The translations under genes and the position numbers were made by a program. From Angelakisella massiliensis (lineage in GTDB: Bacteria > Bacillota > Clostridia > Oscillospirales > Ruminococcaceae): DNA of 64,000 nucleotides. Positions 52,636-61,614 of this stretch are shown piece by piece. The DNA lies in assembly GCF_900104675.1 (NCBI RefSeq), contig NZ_LT629945.1:539273-603272 (forward strand), written 5' to 3'. The first letter of the stretch is position 1, and each line of letters opens with the position of its first letter. The notes under the pieces were generated by a model, which saw only the letters and a program-made list of their open reading frames with translations, did no database searches and had not been told where the DNA came from.

Positions 52636-53097
52636 ATGAAGCATTTTCTTATGTGTCTGCTATATATCGCGGCGTTAGGGGTTCTCTCCTTTGTAGTGGG
52701 GCGCTTGATCCCGAAGCATTGGTTTCACGCCGATCGTTTTCCTTGGGTCTGCCACCCGGCAGAGCAAAAACTATGGAAGCGGCTTCATGTTCGGAAATGG
52801 CAGGCAAAGATCCCCGATATGAGCCGCATATTCGTTAAAATCATGCCGGAAAAGAAACTGACAAAGGAAAACTATGAGAACTTGCCGCGCATGATAGAAG
52901 AAACTTGCGTGGCAGAGTGGACACATATTCTGTTGTCTATCGCCGGTCTTGGACTGCTGAAAATATGGTCCGGTGTTGGCGGGGTATGTATAACGATTAT
53001 CTACATTGTGCTGGGTAATTTGCCGTTTATTGTTGTCCAGCGCTATAATCGCCCACGCCTGCAAAAGCTGTTTGCTATGCAGCAAAGGAAAAAATAG
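52636..53097 (+). CDS. CrtO-like glycosyl lipid acyltransferase
   Basis: A 153-residue protein with an N-terminal membrane helix, WKRLHVRKWQAKIPD and a C-terminal VVQRYNRPRLQKLF, matching the family of CrtO, the acyltransferase that finishes staphyloxanthin in Staphylococcus aureus. No carotenoid genes are nearby, so here it more likely acylates a glycolipid, for example the product of the glycosyltransferase encoded next (inference). ATG at 52636 lies eight bases after the cls stop. Confidence 0.75.
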   Translation: MKHFLMCLLYIAALGVLSFVVGRLIPKHWFHADRFPWVCHPAEQKLWKRLHVRKWQAKIPDMSRIFVKIMPEKKLTKENYENLPRMIEETCVAEWTHILLSIAGLGLLKIWSGVGGVCITIIYIVLGNLPFIVVQRYNRPRLQKLFAMQQRKK

Positions 53098-53106
53098 GAG
53101 ATTCAA

Positions 53107-54225
53107 ATGCAAACACTAATTCTAAGCTGCAACACTGGCGCAGGGCATAACTCCTGTGCGCAAGCAGTTCAGGAAGCCTACCACTCTCGCGGAGAAATCT
53201 GCAATATTACAGATTCTTTGCAGTTTATTTCAGAAAAAGCATCCACGTTTATTTCTAATTGGCATACCCGAATTTACCGCCATGCTCCAAGGCTTTTTGA
53301 TGCTGGGTATCAGCGTGCGGAATCTCACGAAGATATTTTTTGTGAGGGAACGCCGATCTATAAGCTACTTTCCTCCGGCGCAGAGCGGATGTATCAATAC
53401 ATCCGCTCTGCAGGCTACGATAATATTATCTGTACTCATGTATTCCCAGCCTTGGCGTTGACAGAAATGCGCCGACAGCACCCATGCTTACAGCTTGTAA
53501 CGAGCCACATTTCTACAGACTATACCTGCGCTCCCTGCACAGCGGATTCTGCGCTGGACTGGTATTTCATTCCGTCCACTTCGCTGTTAGGTGAGTTTGA
53601 ACAATGTGGACTTCAACCTCAAAAGCTGATCGCCAGTGGAATCCCTGTGCGGCAGCAATTCTACCAGCGTGTGTCACAAGAAGCAGGAAAAGCCAACGCC
53701 GGAATCTCTCCTGCTCATCAACATATTTTAATGATGTGCGGTAGCATGGGCTGCGGTCCAATGGAGGAGATTATATCGTATCTCTGCCCTTACCTCACAA
53801 CAGAACAAGAACTTAGTGTTGTATGCGGCACAAATGATGATTTACGCAAAAAACTCCAAAAAAGGACAGAAAAGTATTCTCAAGTTCATGTTCTGGGAAC
53901 CGTCAATAATGTGCCGCAGCTCATGCAAGCCTCAGACCTATTCCTGACAAAGCCCGGAGGTCTAAGTACATCTGAGGCAATGGCGGCAGAGTTACCAATG
54001 GTGCTTATCGATGCAGTGGCTGGCTGCGAGACACATAATCTGAATTTTTTTCTGCGTAATGGAATGGCCGTCACAGCCAATACGCCAAAAGCAATCGCAG
54101 ACACCACAATAAAAACGCTAAATGCCCCAGTGCTTCTTTCTAAAATGCGCGCGGCAATGCGGTCGCAGACGGAATGTACGGCAGCCGATAAAATCTATGA
54201 ATGGATATACAGTCATGCAAAGTAA
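53107..54225 (+). CDS. MGDG/UgtP-type diacylglycerol glycosyltransferase
   Basis: A 372-residue GT28-type enzyme. The N-terminal LSCNTGAGHNSCAQAV is the MGDG-synthase signature (GxGH). The C-terminal donor site shows GTVNNVPQLMQASDLFLTKPGGLSTSEAMA. Relatives (MGD1, UgtP/YpfP) attach sugar to diacylglycerol to make membrane glycolipids. Preceded by AGGAG and nine bases after the CrtO-like gene. Confidence 0.9.
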   Translation: MQTLILSCNTGAGHNSCAQAVQEAYHSRGEICNITDSLQFISEKASTFISNWHTRIYRHAPRLFDAGYQRAESHEDIFCEGTPIYKLLSSGAERMYQYIRSAGYDNIICTHVFPALALTEMRRQHPCLQLVTSHISTDYTCAPCTADSALDWYFIPSTSLLGEFEQCGLQPQKLIASGIPVRQQFYQRVSQEAGKANAGISPAHQHILMMCGSMGCGPMEEIISYLCPYLTTEQELSVVCGTNDDLRKKLQKRTEKYSQVHVLGTVNNVPQLMQASDLFLTKPGGLSTSEAMAAELPMVLIDAVAGCETHNLNFFLRNGMAVTANTPKAIADTTIKTLNAPVLLSKMRAAMRSQTECTAADKIYEWIYSHAK

Positions 54226-54916
54226 TCATATAAAGCCGGAAGTTAATTACCGTGAGTTCCGCATCCATAAACTTAATACACCTGAATTTTCTCACGTCAG
54301 GCTATTGCTTTACTGGCCAATTTTCGGCTTGCTGTTTTTGTTTCTTGAGCGGTTGCAACCGCAACGAAATTACTATCCCGTCTATTGTGGACTCGATGAT
54401 ATAATACCATTTTGTGAATGGGCGTTGATTCCGTATCTATTTTGGTTTGTCTTTCTAATCGGTACGTTGGTTTATACTTTTTTCGTCGATGTACCTGCAT
54501 TTCGGCGTATGATGTATTTTGTGATAGTCACCTATACGATCACGGTTTTGATTTACCTGTTCTTTCCAACCTGCCAAAATTTGCGGCCAGAAGCATTTGT
54601 ACGCAATAATCTACTTACACGCTTTATTGAATTATTCTATAGTTTCGATACCAATACAAATGTTTGCCCCTCACTTCATGTAATAGGCTCTGTTGCCGCG
54701 ATGTTTGGGTTATGGGATTGCAAGGCGCTCCAAAGCGTCGGATGGAAAATCGCTGCTACATCAATCGCCGTGTGTATCAGTCTCTCCACCGTTTTTATGA
54801 AACAGCATTCTATCATGGATGTTCTCGCTGCATTGCCAGTCTGTTTCTTTGGTTGGTGGATTGCCTATAAGATACTCCCCAATAATAAAACAAACCGATT
54901 TCTTACGAGGATGTAA
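54215..54916 (+). CDS. PAP2-superfamily membrane phosphatase
   Basis: A 233-residue protein with five or six membrane helices and the PAP2 catalytic pieces CPSLHVIGS (near 154) and KQHSIMDVLAA (near 199). This is the PAP2_3 type, related to inositol-phosphorylceramide synthases and lipid phosphatases. It would dephosphorylate phosphatidate to diacylglycerol, feeding the glycosyltransferase, or move a head group. The ATG at 54215 overlaps the previous gene by 11 bases. Confidence 0.85.
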   Translation: MQSNHIKPEVNYREFRIHKLNTPEFSHVRLLLYWPIFGLLFLFLERLQPQRNYYPVYCGLDDIIPFCEWALIPYLFWFVFLIGTLVYTFFVDVPAFRRMMYFVIVTYTITVLIYLFFPTCQNLRPEAFVRNNLLTRFIELFYSFDTNTNVCPSLHVIGSVAAMFGLWDCKALQSVGWKIAATSIAVCISLSTVFMKQHSIMDVLAALPVCFFGWWIAYKILPNNKTNRFLTRM

Positions 54917-54918
54917 TC

Positions 54919-56073
54919 ATGGATAAATCCTACAAAAAGCCGCTTCTACTAATCACGTTTGGGGTGATCTTATTTGCGGCATTCAACAATCTAAACTATG
55001 TTGCCAACTTTCTAAAATCGTGTATTGGCTTGCTCGCTCCGATTTTATCAGGCCTTTTGCTGGCCTTTGTTCTGAGTGTACCCGTGCGCGGACTGGCAAA
55101 GAGGCTTCGACGAAAGCTGACTAAAGCTACAGATCGGCAAATAGACATGATAAGCCTGTTACTGACGCTGATATGTGTTATTGCGATTATTGCTCTTCTG
55201 TGTGTAATTGCGATTCCACAGCTCACTGCATCTGTAAAAAGCATTGCTGCTCTTGTTCAAGAAAAATGGCCTGACTGGGTCGGCTTATTGCAAAGATACG
55301 GCATTGACACAGAGAAACTGTCGGCACATTTTGCTGCGCTCGATTGGAAATCTATTCTGCAAAGCATTTCGAGCGAAATGAACACAGTGATTTCCTCAGT
55401 TGCCAATGTTGCTGGCTCTACGGTATCTGCGATTGCTGATGTTGCAATTTCACTTGTGATCACATTCTATGTGCTAATTGGATGGCGTGAATTGAGCAGT
55501 CAAAGCAAACGGGCACTGTATGCCTACTGTAAGGAATCCGTTGCAGATAGAATTTGCCATATTTCGAAACTTGCACATGACACCTATGCGAAGTTTCTTT
55601 CTGGTCAGTGTGTCGAGGTTATGATTCTTGGAACATTGATCTTTCTTTCGTTTTCTGTTGCAGGGATTCCATATGCGGGGCTAACAGCTGTTTTAACTGC
55701 CGCCTTTGCATTCGTTCCTTATATTGGAGGATTTCTCTCCTGCGCTTTCGGCATTTTATTTACTTTATTGGCGGCTCCGAACAAGGCGCTCCTATGCTTG
55801 ATCGTCTATCAGGCAACTCAGTTTGTTGAAAATCAGTTCATCTATCCGCACGTCGTGGGAAACAGTGTAGGGCTATCCCCGTTCTGGACGTTGTTGGCGG
55901 TTTTGCTGGGCGGTAAACTGTTCGGTGTCCTTGGCATGATTTTCTTTATTCCGTTAATGGCTCTTGTATCTCAGCTTCTACACGAATCAATCGAACGGCG
56001 GCTGCATACCCGCAAACCGGAGCTGTCCAATGTACAAAGCAACTCAGACGAGAATACAGACATATCTCAATGA
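54919..56073 (+). CDS. AI-2E family transporter
   Basis: A 384-residue polytopic protein of the AI-2E/YtvI family: paired N-terminal helices (VILFAAFNNLNYVANFLKS, then LAPILSGLLLAFVLSV), a central loop, and the conserved end with FVPYIGGFLS, QFVENQFIYPHVVGNSVGLSP and GMIFFIPLMAL. Members act in sodium/proton antiport or small-molecule export; the substrate here is unknown. Two bases after the PAP2 gene, likely the last complete gene of the operon. Confidence 0.9.
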   Translation: MDKSYKKPLLLITFGVILFAAFNNLNYVANFLKSCIGLLAPILSGLLLAFVLSVPVRGLAKRLRRKLTKATDRQIDMISLLLTLICVIAIIALLCVIAIPQLTASVKSIAALVQEKWPDWVGLLQRYGIDTEKLSAHFAALDWKSILQSISSEMNTVISSVANVAGSTVSAIADVAISLVITFYVLIGWRELSSQSKRALYAYCKESVADRICHISKLAHDTYAKFLSGQCVEVMILGTLIFLSFSVAGIPYAGLTAVLTAAFAFVPYIGGFLSCAFGILFTLLAAPNKALLCLIVYQATQFVENQFIYPHVVGNSVGLSPFWTLLAVLLGGKLFGVLGMIFFIPLMALVSQLLHESIERRLHTRKPELSNVQSNSDENTDISQ

Positions 56074-56566
56074 TGTAGCAGGCGTTCGAATAGTTTGTGC
56101 GTTTATTGACGATAATCGTCTGGATGAACAGATCCGCCAGGCAGTTCTTTCATTGGAAACAAAATGGACAGAAAAAGAAATTGGTTTTCAGGTAGAATTG
56201 GAGGAAGTTAAATATACTGCGAATGAAGGACTTTTTATGCATATCTGGATAAATCTTTTAGATAATGCGATTAAGTTCAGCCCTTCAAAGGGGACAATTA
56301 CGATGTTTCTGAAACAAGAACAGGATTCTGTTAAGTTCATTCTGGAAGATGAAGGACCAGGAATAGAGGATGATGTAAAATCCAGAATATTTGACAAGTT
56401 CTATCAGGTAGATGGATCTCATAAAGCAGAAGGAAATGGCCTAGGTCTTGCACTTGTAAAACGGATTGTAGATAGTGCCGGAGGAACAATCAAAGCAGAA
56501 AACCGTGAATATGGTGGATGCAGATTTGTTATAGAGCTGCCAAAGCAGAAAGATGAGATTATCTAG
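56030..56566 (+). pseudogene. RelA-fragment / histidine kinase fragment chimera
   Basis: One open frame, but two gene pieces. About 27 codons (TRIQTYLNDVAGVRIVCAFIDD) match the RelA/SpoT synthetase domain; from about 56113 the frame reads as the C-terminal part of a sensor kinase: NLLDNAIKFSP (N box), DEGPGI (G1), GNGLGLALVKRIV (G2). The kinase lacks its sensor and phospho-acceptor parts. It is a deletion scar. It overlaps the AI-2E gene end by 44 bases. Confidence 0.75.
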
Positions 56567-56599
56567 TTTTAAGATAAATTAGAAGATGGGAGTATTTAT

Positions 56600-57664
56600 A
56601 TGACATTTTATCAGGAGTTGCAGTTAAATCAGGCAGGTTCTAAAAACCTGTTGAAAAAGAGTGAAACACTAAAAGAAAAACTATATCATATGTGGGTATA
56701 TCTGGTGAAGATAGCTGCTACAATGGCATTTTGTTTTTTCTTTGTTAGTATTTTCAGCATCCTATTTGGAAATGAGAACAGCATTGTAGGTGTAGTAGTC
56801 TTATTATGTCTCATGGTGTTTAGGAATGCGGATCTGGGGATCCACACCGGACAATCTACGATGCTTTTGGCTTTGTTCTTTGTAATTATGACTGTATGTC
56901 CGCATTTAGCAAATCAGTTTTCACCGGTATTGGGAATGCTGTTAAATATTGCGGCACTGGCTGTGTTGATTCTGTTCGGATGCCATAATCCATCCATGTT
57001 TAATCAATCTACATTGGTTCTTGGGTATCTGCTGCTATATGGTTATGATGTTACGGGAAAAAGCTATCAGATGCGATTAGTCGGAATGGCTTTAGGTGCA
57101 GCACTTACCTGCTTCGTATTTTATCGAAATCATAAAAACAGAACTTATAAAAGAAATCTGAAAGATCTGATACAAGAATTTGATATCACTTCTTCCAGAA
57201 CAAAATGGCAGATATGTCAGATTTTATGCGTACCGATTGTCCTTTGCATTGCAGAACTTTGTAATATGCCACGTGCAATGTGGGCTGGTATTGCGGCCAT
57301 GTCCGTGATTTTGCCGTCTATGGAAGATATGCACTACAGAGTCCGTAAAAGGATTGTCGGAAATATTGCAGGTGTTATATGTTTTACAGTATTATATTTT
57401 CTGCTTCCTTCGTCAATCTATGCATATATAGGAATTCTTGGTGGAATCGGTGTAGGATTTTCAGCACAATATGGCTGGCAGGCAGTATTTAACACATTTG
57501 GTGCTTTAGCCATTGCTGCAGAGACATATGGACTACAAGGAGCGGTTAGTCTTAGAGTGAGTCAAAATGTTTTTGGTGTTGTGTTTGCTTTAGCATTTTG
57601 TGTTATATTTTATTGGTTTATGCCTAAAAAAAAGGAAAGTGAGGTGACCGTACATGCAGAGTGA
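56600..57664 (+). CDS. FUSC-family membrane protein
   Basis: A 354-residue protein with two sets of membrane helices separated by a cytoplasmic linker (about 170-200), typical of the FUSC/aromatic acid exporter family (GNENSIVGVVVLLCLMVF, then AMWAGIAAMSVILPS). Substrate unknown. The region from 56.1 to 57.8 kb is AT-rich and looks like a block of chromosomal DNA from a Lachnospiraceae-like host. Confidence 0.75.
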   Translation: MTFYQELQLNQAGSKNLLKKSETLKEKLYHMWVYLVKIAATMAFCFFFVSIFSILFGNENSIVGVVVLLCLMVFRNADLGIHTGQSTMLLALFFVIMTVCPHLANQFSPVLGMLLNIAALAVLILFGCHNPSMFNQSTLVLGYLLLYGYDVTGKSYQMRLVGMALGAALTCFVFYRNHKNRTYKRNLKDLIQEFDITSSRTKWQICQILCVPIVLCIAELCNMPRAMWAGIAAMSVILPSMEDMHYRVRKRIVGNIAGVICFTVLYFLLPSSIYAYIGILGGIGVGFSAQYGWQAVFNTFGALAIAAETYGLQGAVSLRVSQNVFGVVFALAFCVIFYWFMPKKKESEVTVHAE

Positions 57665-57799
57665 AGTGAATCAGAAAGAAAATTTGAATAGAATTATTAC
57701 GGTTCCTAATCTTCTTTCTTTTTTCGGCTTTGTCTGATTCCGGTAATTATATGGAGTTATTGTGTAAAGAAAAATCCTCGAATGAATGCAGGGAAGTGA
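57654..57799 (+). pseudogene. Frameshifted CDP-alcohol phosphatidyltransferase remnant
   Basis: From the ATG at 57654 the frame reads IITVPNLLSFFGF and stops; one frame over it goes on LCLIPVIIWSYCVKKNPRM and ends at 57799. Together they are the N-terminus of a PgsA-like CDP-alcohol phosphatidyltransferase, with a frameshift near 57727 and no catalytic domain left. The next 60 bases read RTGRSAYLWLGQLF, possibly the end of another lipid gene. Confidence 0.75.
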
Positions 57800-57900
57800 C
57801 CGAAAAGTACCGCACAGGACGGAGTGCATATTTATGGCTCGGACAGTTGTTTATGAGATTGTTTGCAGGACTATTATAGCAGAAAGAAGAGGTGTTCGAT

Positions 57901-58890
57901 ATGTGTACAGCAGCAACTTACAAAACAAAAGATTTTTATATGGGCAGAACGCTTGATTATGAATTTTCCTATGGGGAACAGATCACGATAACGCCAAGAA
58001 ATTACGAATTTGATTTCCGGTTTGCCGGGAAGATAAAAAGCCATTATGCTTTGATCGGAATGGCATTTGTTGCAGGAGGTTATCCGCTTTATTATGATGC
58101 TGTTAATGAAAAAGGCCTTGGAATGGCAGGTCTTAATTTTGTCGGCAATGCGGCATATGAAGAAGCTTTGCCGGAAGATGAAACAGAAGTCAGCCAGGTG
58201 GCACAGTTCGAGTTCATCCCATGGATCCTTACACAGTGTGCTACTGTAGCAGAGGCGAGAGAGAAGCTGGCAGCAATGAGACTGACAGGCACAGCATTCA
58301 GTGAACAGCTGCCGACAGCACAGCTTCACTGGATCATTGCAGACAAAGACTCCTGTATCGTTGTTGAGTCTATGAAAGATGGGCTGCATGTATATGATAA
58401 TCCGGTAGGAGTGCTTACCAATAATCCACCATTCCCGAGTCAGATGTTTGCACTGAATAATTATGCCGGAGTATCCAGAAAACAGCCGGAGAGTACTTTT
58501 GCAGGAGTATTACAGCTTGATGCATATAGCAGAGGAATGGGTGGAATGGGAATACCTGGAGATCTTTCCAGCCAGTCAAGATTTGTGAAAGTTGCCTTTA
58601 CAAAATTAAATTCGATCTCCGGTGAAGAAGAGGATGAGAGTGTAAGCCAGTTCTTCCATATCTTAGGATCCGTAGATCAGCAGCGTGGATGCTGTGAGGT
58701 GACAGAAGGCAAATATGAGATCACGATATACACGTCCTGTTGTAATACAGCAAAAGGTATTTATTATTATACGACTTATGATAATCATCAGATCACAGCG
58801 GTTGACATGCATGCGGAAAATCTGGATTCAGATCAGCTGATCTGTTATCCGCTTCTGTCCAAGGGCGAAGTCAGATGGCAGAATAAATAA
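57901..58890 (+). CDS. bsh: Bile salt hydrolase (choloylglycine hydrolase family)
   Basis: A 329-residue Ntn-hydrolase starting Met-Cys (MCTAATYKTKDFYMGRTLDYE): Cys2 becomes the N-terminal nucleophile after Met removal; Arg and Asp of GRTLDY, NPP near residue 180 (TNNPPFPSQM) and SRFVKVAF near 228 complete the usual active site set. It splits taurine or glycine from conjugated bile acids in the cytoplasm. Complete length. It follows gene remnants, with its own AGAGGTG ribosome site. Penicillin V acylase activity is the alternative but less likely. Confidence 0.9.
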   Translation: MCTAATYKTKDFYMGRTLDYEFSYGEQITITPRNYEFDFRFAGKIKSHYALIGMAFVAGGYPLYYDAVNEKGLGMAGLNFVGNAAYEEALPEDETEVSQVAQFEFIPWILTQCATVAEAREKLAAMRLTGTAFSEQLPTAQLHWIIADKDSCIVVESMKDGLHVYDNPVGVLTNNPPFPSQMFALNNYAGVSRKQPESTFAGVLQLDAYSRGMGGMGIPGDLSSQSRFVKVAFTKLNSISGEEEDESVSQFFHILGSVDQQRGCCEVTEGKYEITIYTSCCNTAKGIYYYTTYDNHQITAVDMHAENLDSDQLICYPLLSKGEVRWQNK

Positions 58891-58973
58891 TACGAAAATG
58901 CACGGAGAAAGCATAACGCAGAACAACAGGAGGACAATATCGAGATTGTATGGAATGCAGATGTTAGGTTGAT

Positions 58974-59036
58974 AATTGTGCAAGCACCGCCTGCACAATT
59001 TGTGCAACAAAAAAGAGGAGCCAGTCCAGACTCCTC
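58974..59036. other. Hairpins after the bile salt hydrolase gene
   Basis: AATTGTGCA (58974-58982) pairs with TGCACAATT (58992-59000), and GAGGAG (59015-59020) with CTCCTC (59031-59036), the second after a run of A (terminator-like on the minus strand). Apart from these, 58891-59213 holds no gene that I can support. Confidence 0.45.
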
Positions 59037-59213
59037 AAAGGTACGTTATTTCAAAAAGTTGCTCTTGTGTTCCAGCGCGTGCAGATTATGATAGTCCTCA
59101 TAAATAAGTCAATTTTGCAGATAAAATTAGCAACTCAGGAAAAAATGATTTGCTTGGAGAAATCGAAACGATAAGCTGAGATAATGGTTTCTCTTCTTTA
59201 GTGAGCCTATGAA

Positions 59214-59387
59214 ATGACGAAATGTGGCTCGCCACATGGTGCTAACGCATACGACTGTTCTCCTCGTGGTGATGAATTGTTGAAGTTAAGTGAGCAAAAA
59301 GCAAAATCTGAACTTGTGAACTTAATTGCCAGTGCAGCAGGCGCATATACAGGGGCTGTTATCTCGCAAATATTCGATGCGGCGTAA
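59214..59387 (+). CDS. Possible small protein, 57 residues
   Basis: An open frame MTKCGSPHGANAYDC... ending in SELVNLIASAAGAYTGAVIS and QIFDAA. The amphipathic C-terminal end is protein-like, but there is no ribosome site and a stop lies just upstream. It could be a real small peptide gene or the tail of a broken gene. Confidence 0.25.
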   Translation: MTKCGSPHGANAYDCSPRGDELLKLSEQKAKSELVNLIASAAGAYTGAVISQIFDAA

Positions 59388-59445
59388 GTAAAAAAGTTGG
59401 GCACGATCTTAACGAGCAATGCATGGCGGTACCCACTCATGCAAA

Positions 59446-59590
59446 ATTTATAAGCCCCTGCCGCAGCAGGGGCTTATAAATCGCCTGTCTGGGATAAAAT
59501 CCTCGAACCCCTTTGACACAGATTCCATCTGTGACTATGCATCGCAAGCGATGCTAAAGGAGCACGGTCAGCCACGACCGTGCTCCTTTA
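59446..59590. repeat. Array of four perfect stem-loops
   Basis: Four consecutive perfect inverted repeats: a 16-bp stem (59446-59461 with 59466-59481), CACAGAT/ATCTGTG (59517-59533), GCATCGC/GCGATGC (59539-59554) and a 15-bp stem (59555-59569 with 59576-59590). The first and last resemble terminators for either direction but lack T tracts. The middle two are short. The set lies just beyond the end of the relaxase gene. Confidence 0.75.
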
Positions 59591-59657
59591 AATTTGTGCG
59601 GCTCTATGTCAATAGTTGGGATAGAGGTAAGCGCAAGAATGTGGTAGCATATATATA

Positions 59658-61352
59658 TTATCGTTCCCAAGTGTCTCTGCTGTTCTTCTTGTTTTGCTTC
59701 TGCTGTGCCTGCTGTTTCTGACGCAGATGTTCACGGATGGAGCGAGCTTCCGTTTCCTCATGAAGTATATCAGCAACATCCCGCTTGCTGTCGTACATCA
59801 TCAAGTAATCGTACTTATCTCCGTAAGCAGACTGCACACGGTCAACCACAGAGCGCTCCATTGCAGGACGCAGGTCGAGCCTTGCGTCCTGCAATTCGTC
59901 TGGGTCGAATTCTGCCGATTGCGTCTTCAAATCAGCATACTGCTGCAAAGCGTCGTTCAGCTCAGCCGTGTACTTTTCTTCCTGTTGCGACAGCTTTTTT
60001 AGTGCGGCTTCCATCGTGGAAATGTCCTTTTTCACAGCAGCGATACCGGCATCGTCACTGCATTCCAGCGAGTGCAGCAGCATATCCTTCTCGGATTTCA
60101 GCTCTTCCAATTCCTCGGTCAGCTCCGCAATATGGCGGGACAGTTCACACTGCTTCGGGATGAGATAGAGGGGTGTCTCCTTCTTTTGGGCAAGCAAAGA
60201 CTTGCGTTCCTTGCCCTTGCCCCGAATCTCCTGAACCAGCTCGGTATAGCGCACCAGATTCGGCTGAACCGCGTGGATATAATCTTTCATGCGCTGCCTG
60301 CCCCGGCCGATATGCCGCAGCTGATAGCGGAAAACAATCATATTTGCCCGCAGCTTTTCCATCGCCTCGGCAATAACCGGGAGGGTGTTCTTTACCGCCT
60401 GTGCCAGCTTCCTGACCGCAGCTTTCAGCTCCCGCAGCAAGGCATTGTCCGCCTTGATCTGCCGGTTGATCTCGCAGCGGTCAGCAATGATCCCTTTCCG
60501 CTCCAGCGCCCGTGCGGTCACTCCCTCATGGATGGTAGGCTGCTCATCCAGACCTCTGGCTGCGTTGCTGCGGTGGTCGATTCGCTCCGCCCGTCCGGCG
60601 CGCTCCAGATAGAGATTGGTCACATCCGCCCATGCAGCCCGCCATGTCACAAGTTGCTCCTCACTATTCCAACGTTCGGAGATGGGGTTCTGTCTGCCGT
60701 AGCGGGTGCTCTTCGGATGCTTGTCAGCCCGGATGAGTCCCTGCGCCTCGGCAGCAGACGGTGTCATATAGACCTTCTTTTTGCCGACCTTGTAGGGATA
60801 TTGCTTCTCCCAGCCCTCGTTCTGCGCCGCCCGGAACTCGGCGGCGGTGAAGCCTCGTTCTTCACCGTTTCTCATACAGAGATATTCTTTTTCGGTCTTG
60901 TACTGCCAGCGTCCCTGCTCATCCAGCGGGCGCACCGTCAGGAGAATGTGGGCGTGGGGATTGTGACCGTCGGTGTCGTGGATGGCAGCGTCGGCGCACA
61001 TTCCATCGGACACAAATTGCTCCCGGATAAAGTCTTGCAGCAGCTCGATCTGCTGTTCCCGGTTTAGCTCTATGGGCAGAGCCACAACAAACTCACGGGC
61101 AAGCCTGCTGTCTTTTGCTGTCTCTACTTCCTCCACGGCGTTCCACAGTTTTTCTCTGTCTTGCCATTCCTGTGGGGCATATTCCGGCAGAAACATCTGC
61201 TGCCAGACAAGCCCTTGTTTTTTCGTGTAGTCGTGCTGAATCCCGTCGTAATCGTTATACAGGCGGGAGCAGCTCAAATAGGCAGAAGCAGCTACTGCGG
61301 AGCGGCCTGCGCCCCGGCTGACCACCTTCGCTTCCAAATGATAAATCGCCAT
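59658..61352 (-). CDS. mobA: MobA/MobL relaxase (MOBQ type)
   Basis: A 564-residue relaxase. N-terminal AIYHLEAKVVSRGAGRSAVAASAYLSCSR holds the MobL opening; the Tyr near position 25 is the likely nicking residue. HDTDGHNPHAHILL (about 133-146) is the metal-binding three-His motif. The C-terminal half is coiled coil (ELTEELEELKSEKDMLL). It acts at the oriT at 61615-61648. The ATG at 61352 follows GAGGTGAAGAAGAT; the frame extends further upstream but that part covers oriT. Confidence 0.9.
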   Translation of the reverse strand: MAIYHLEAKVVSRGAGRSAVAASAYLSCSRLYNDYDGIQHDYTKKQGLVWQQMFLPEYAPQEWQDREKLWNAVEEVETAKDSRLAREFVVALPIELNREQQIELLQDFIREQFVSDGMCADAAIHDTDGHNPHAHILLTVRPLDEQGRWQYKTEKEYLCMRNGEERGFTAAEFRAAQNEGWEKQYPYKVGKKKVYMTPSAAEAQGLIRADKHPKSTRYGRQNPISERWNSEEQLVTWRAAWADVTNLYLERAGRAERIDHRSNAARGLDEQPTIHEGVTARALERKGIIADRCEINRQIKADNALLRELKAAVRKLAQAVKNTLPVIAEAMEKLRANMIVFRYQLRHIGRGRQRMKDYIHAVQPNLVRYTELVQEIRGKGKERKSLLAQKKETPLYLIPKQCELSRHIAELTEELEELKSEKDMLLHSLECSDDAGIAAVKKDISTMEAALKKLSQQEEKYTAELNDALQQYADLKTQSAEFDPDELQDARLDLRPAMERSVVDRVQSAYGDKYDYLMMYDSKRDVADILHEETEARSIREHLRQKQQAQQKQNKKNSRDTWER

Positions 61353-61382
61353 ATCTTCTTCACCTCGTTCTTCCTTTTTCTG

Positions 61383-61430
61383 TTTCTCTTTCGCAAAAGA
61401 GAAAATGCCCCGAAGATGAGCTTCGGGCAT
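61383..61430 (-). promoter_or_regulatory. Leader hairpins before mobA
   Basis: On the minus strand an ATGCCCGAAG stem (61430-61421 with 61415-61405, one bulge) is followed by TTTTC, then a second hairpin TTTCTCTTT/AAAGAGAAA (61383-61404). This can work as an attenuator in the mobA leader. Confidence 0.4.
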
Positions 61431-61614
61431 AGCCGCAAACAAAGCTGCCGGTGGCAGGTTTGTGCGGGCAGGGTGCAAGCTGTTTCCAAAGCAGAAACAA
61501 CTGCGACCTGCGCAGACGATGACAGCAGCACCCTGCAAGTGCTGTGGCATTGTCTGGAGGCTGCCGCAGCAGCCGCATCCGCCTCGCAGAGCGCACGATT
61601 TCCGCAGGAAATAC

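Noticed and set aside
59490-59520. A tRNA-like T-arm (GGGGTTCGAGG on the minus strand), possible tRNA or attachment site
   Set aside because: The other side of the arm does not pair and no acceptor or anticodon stem can be drawn. Not a tRNA gene.
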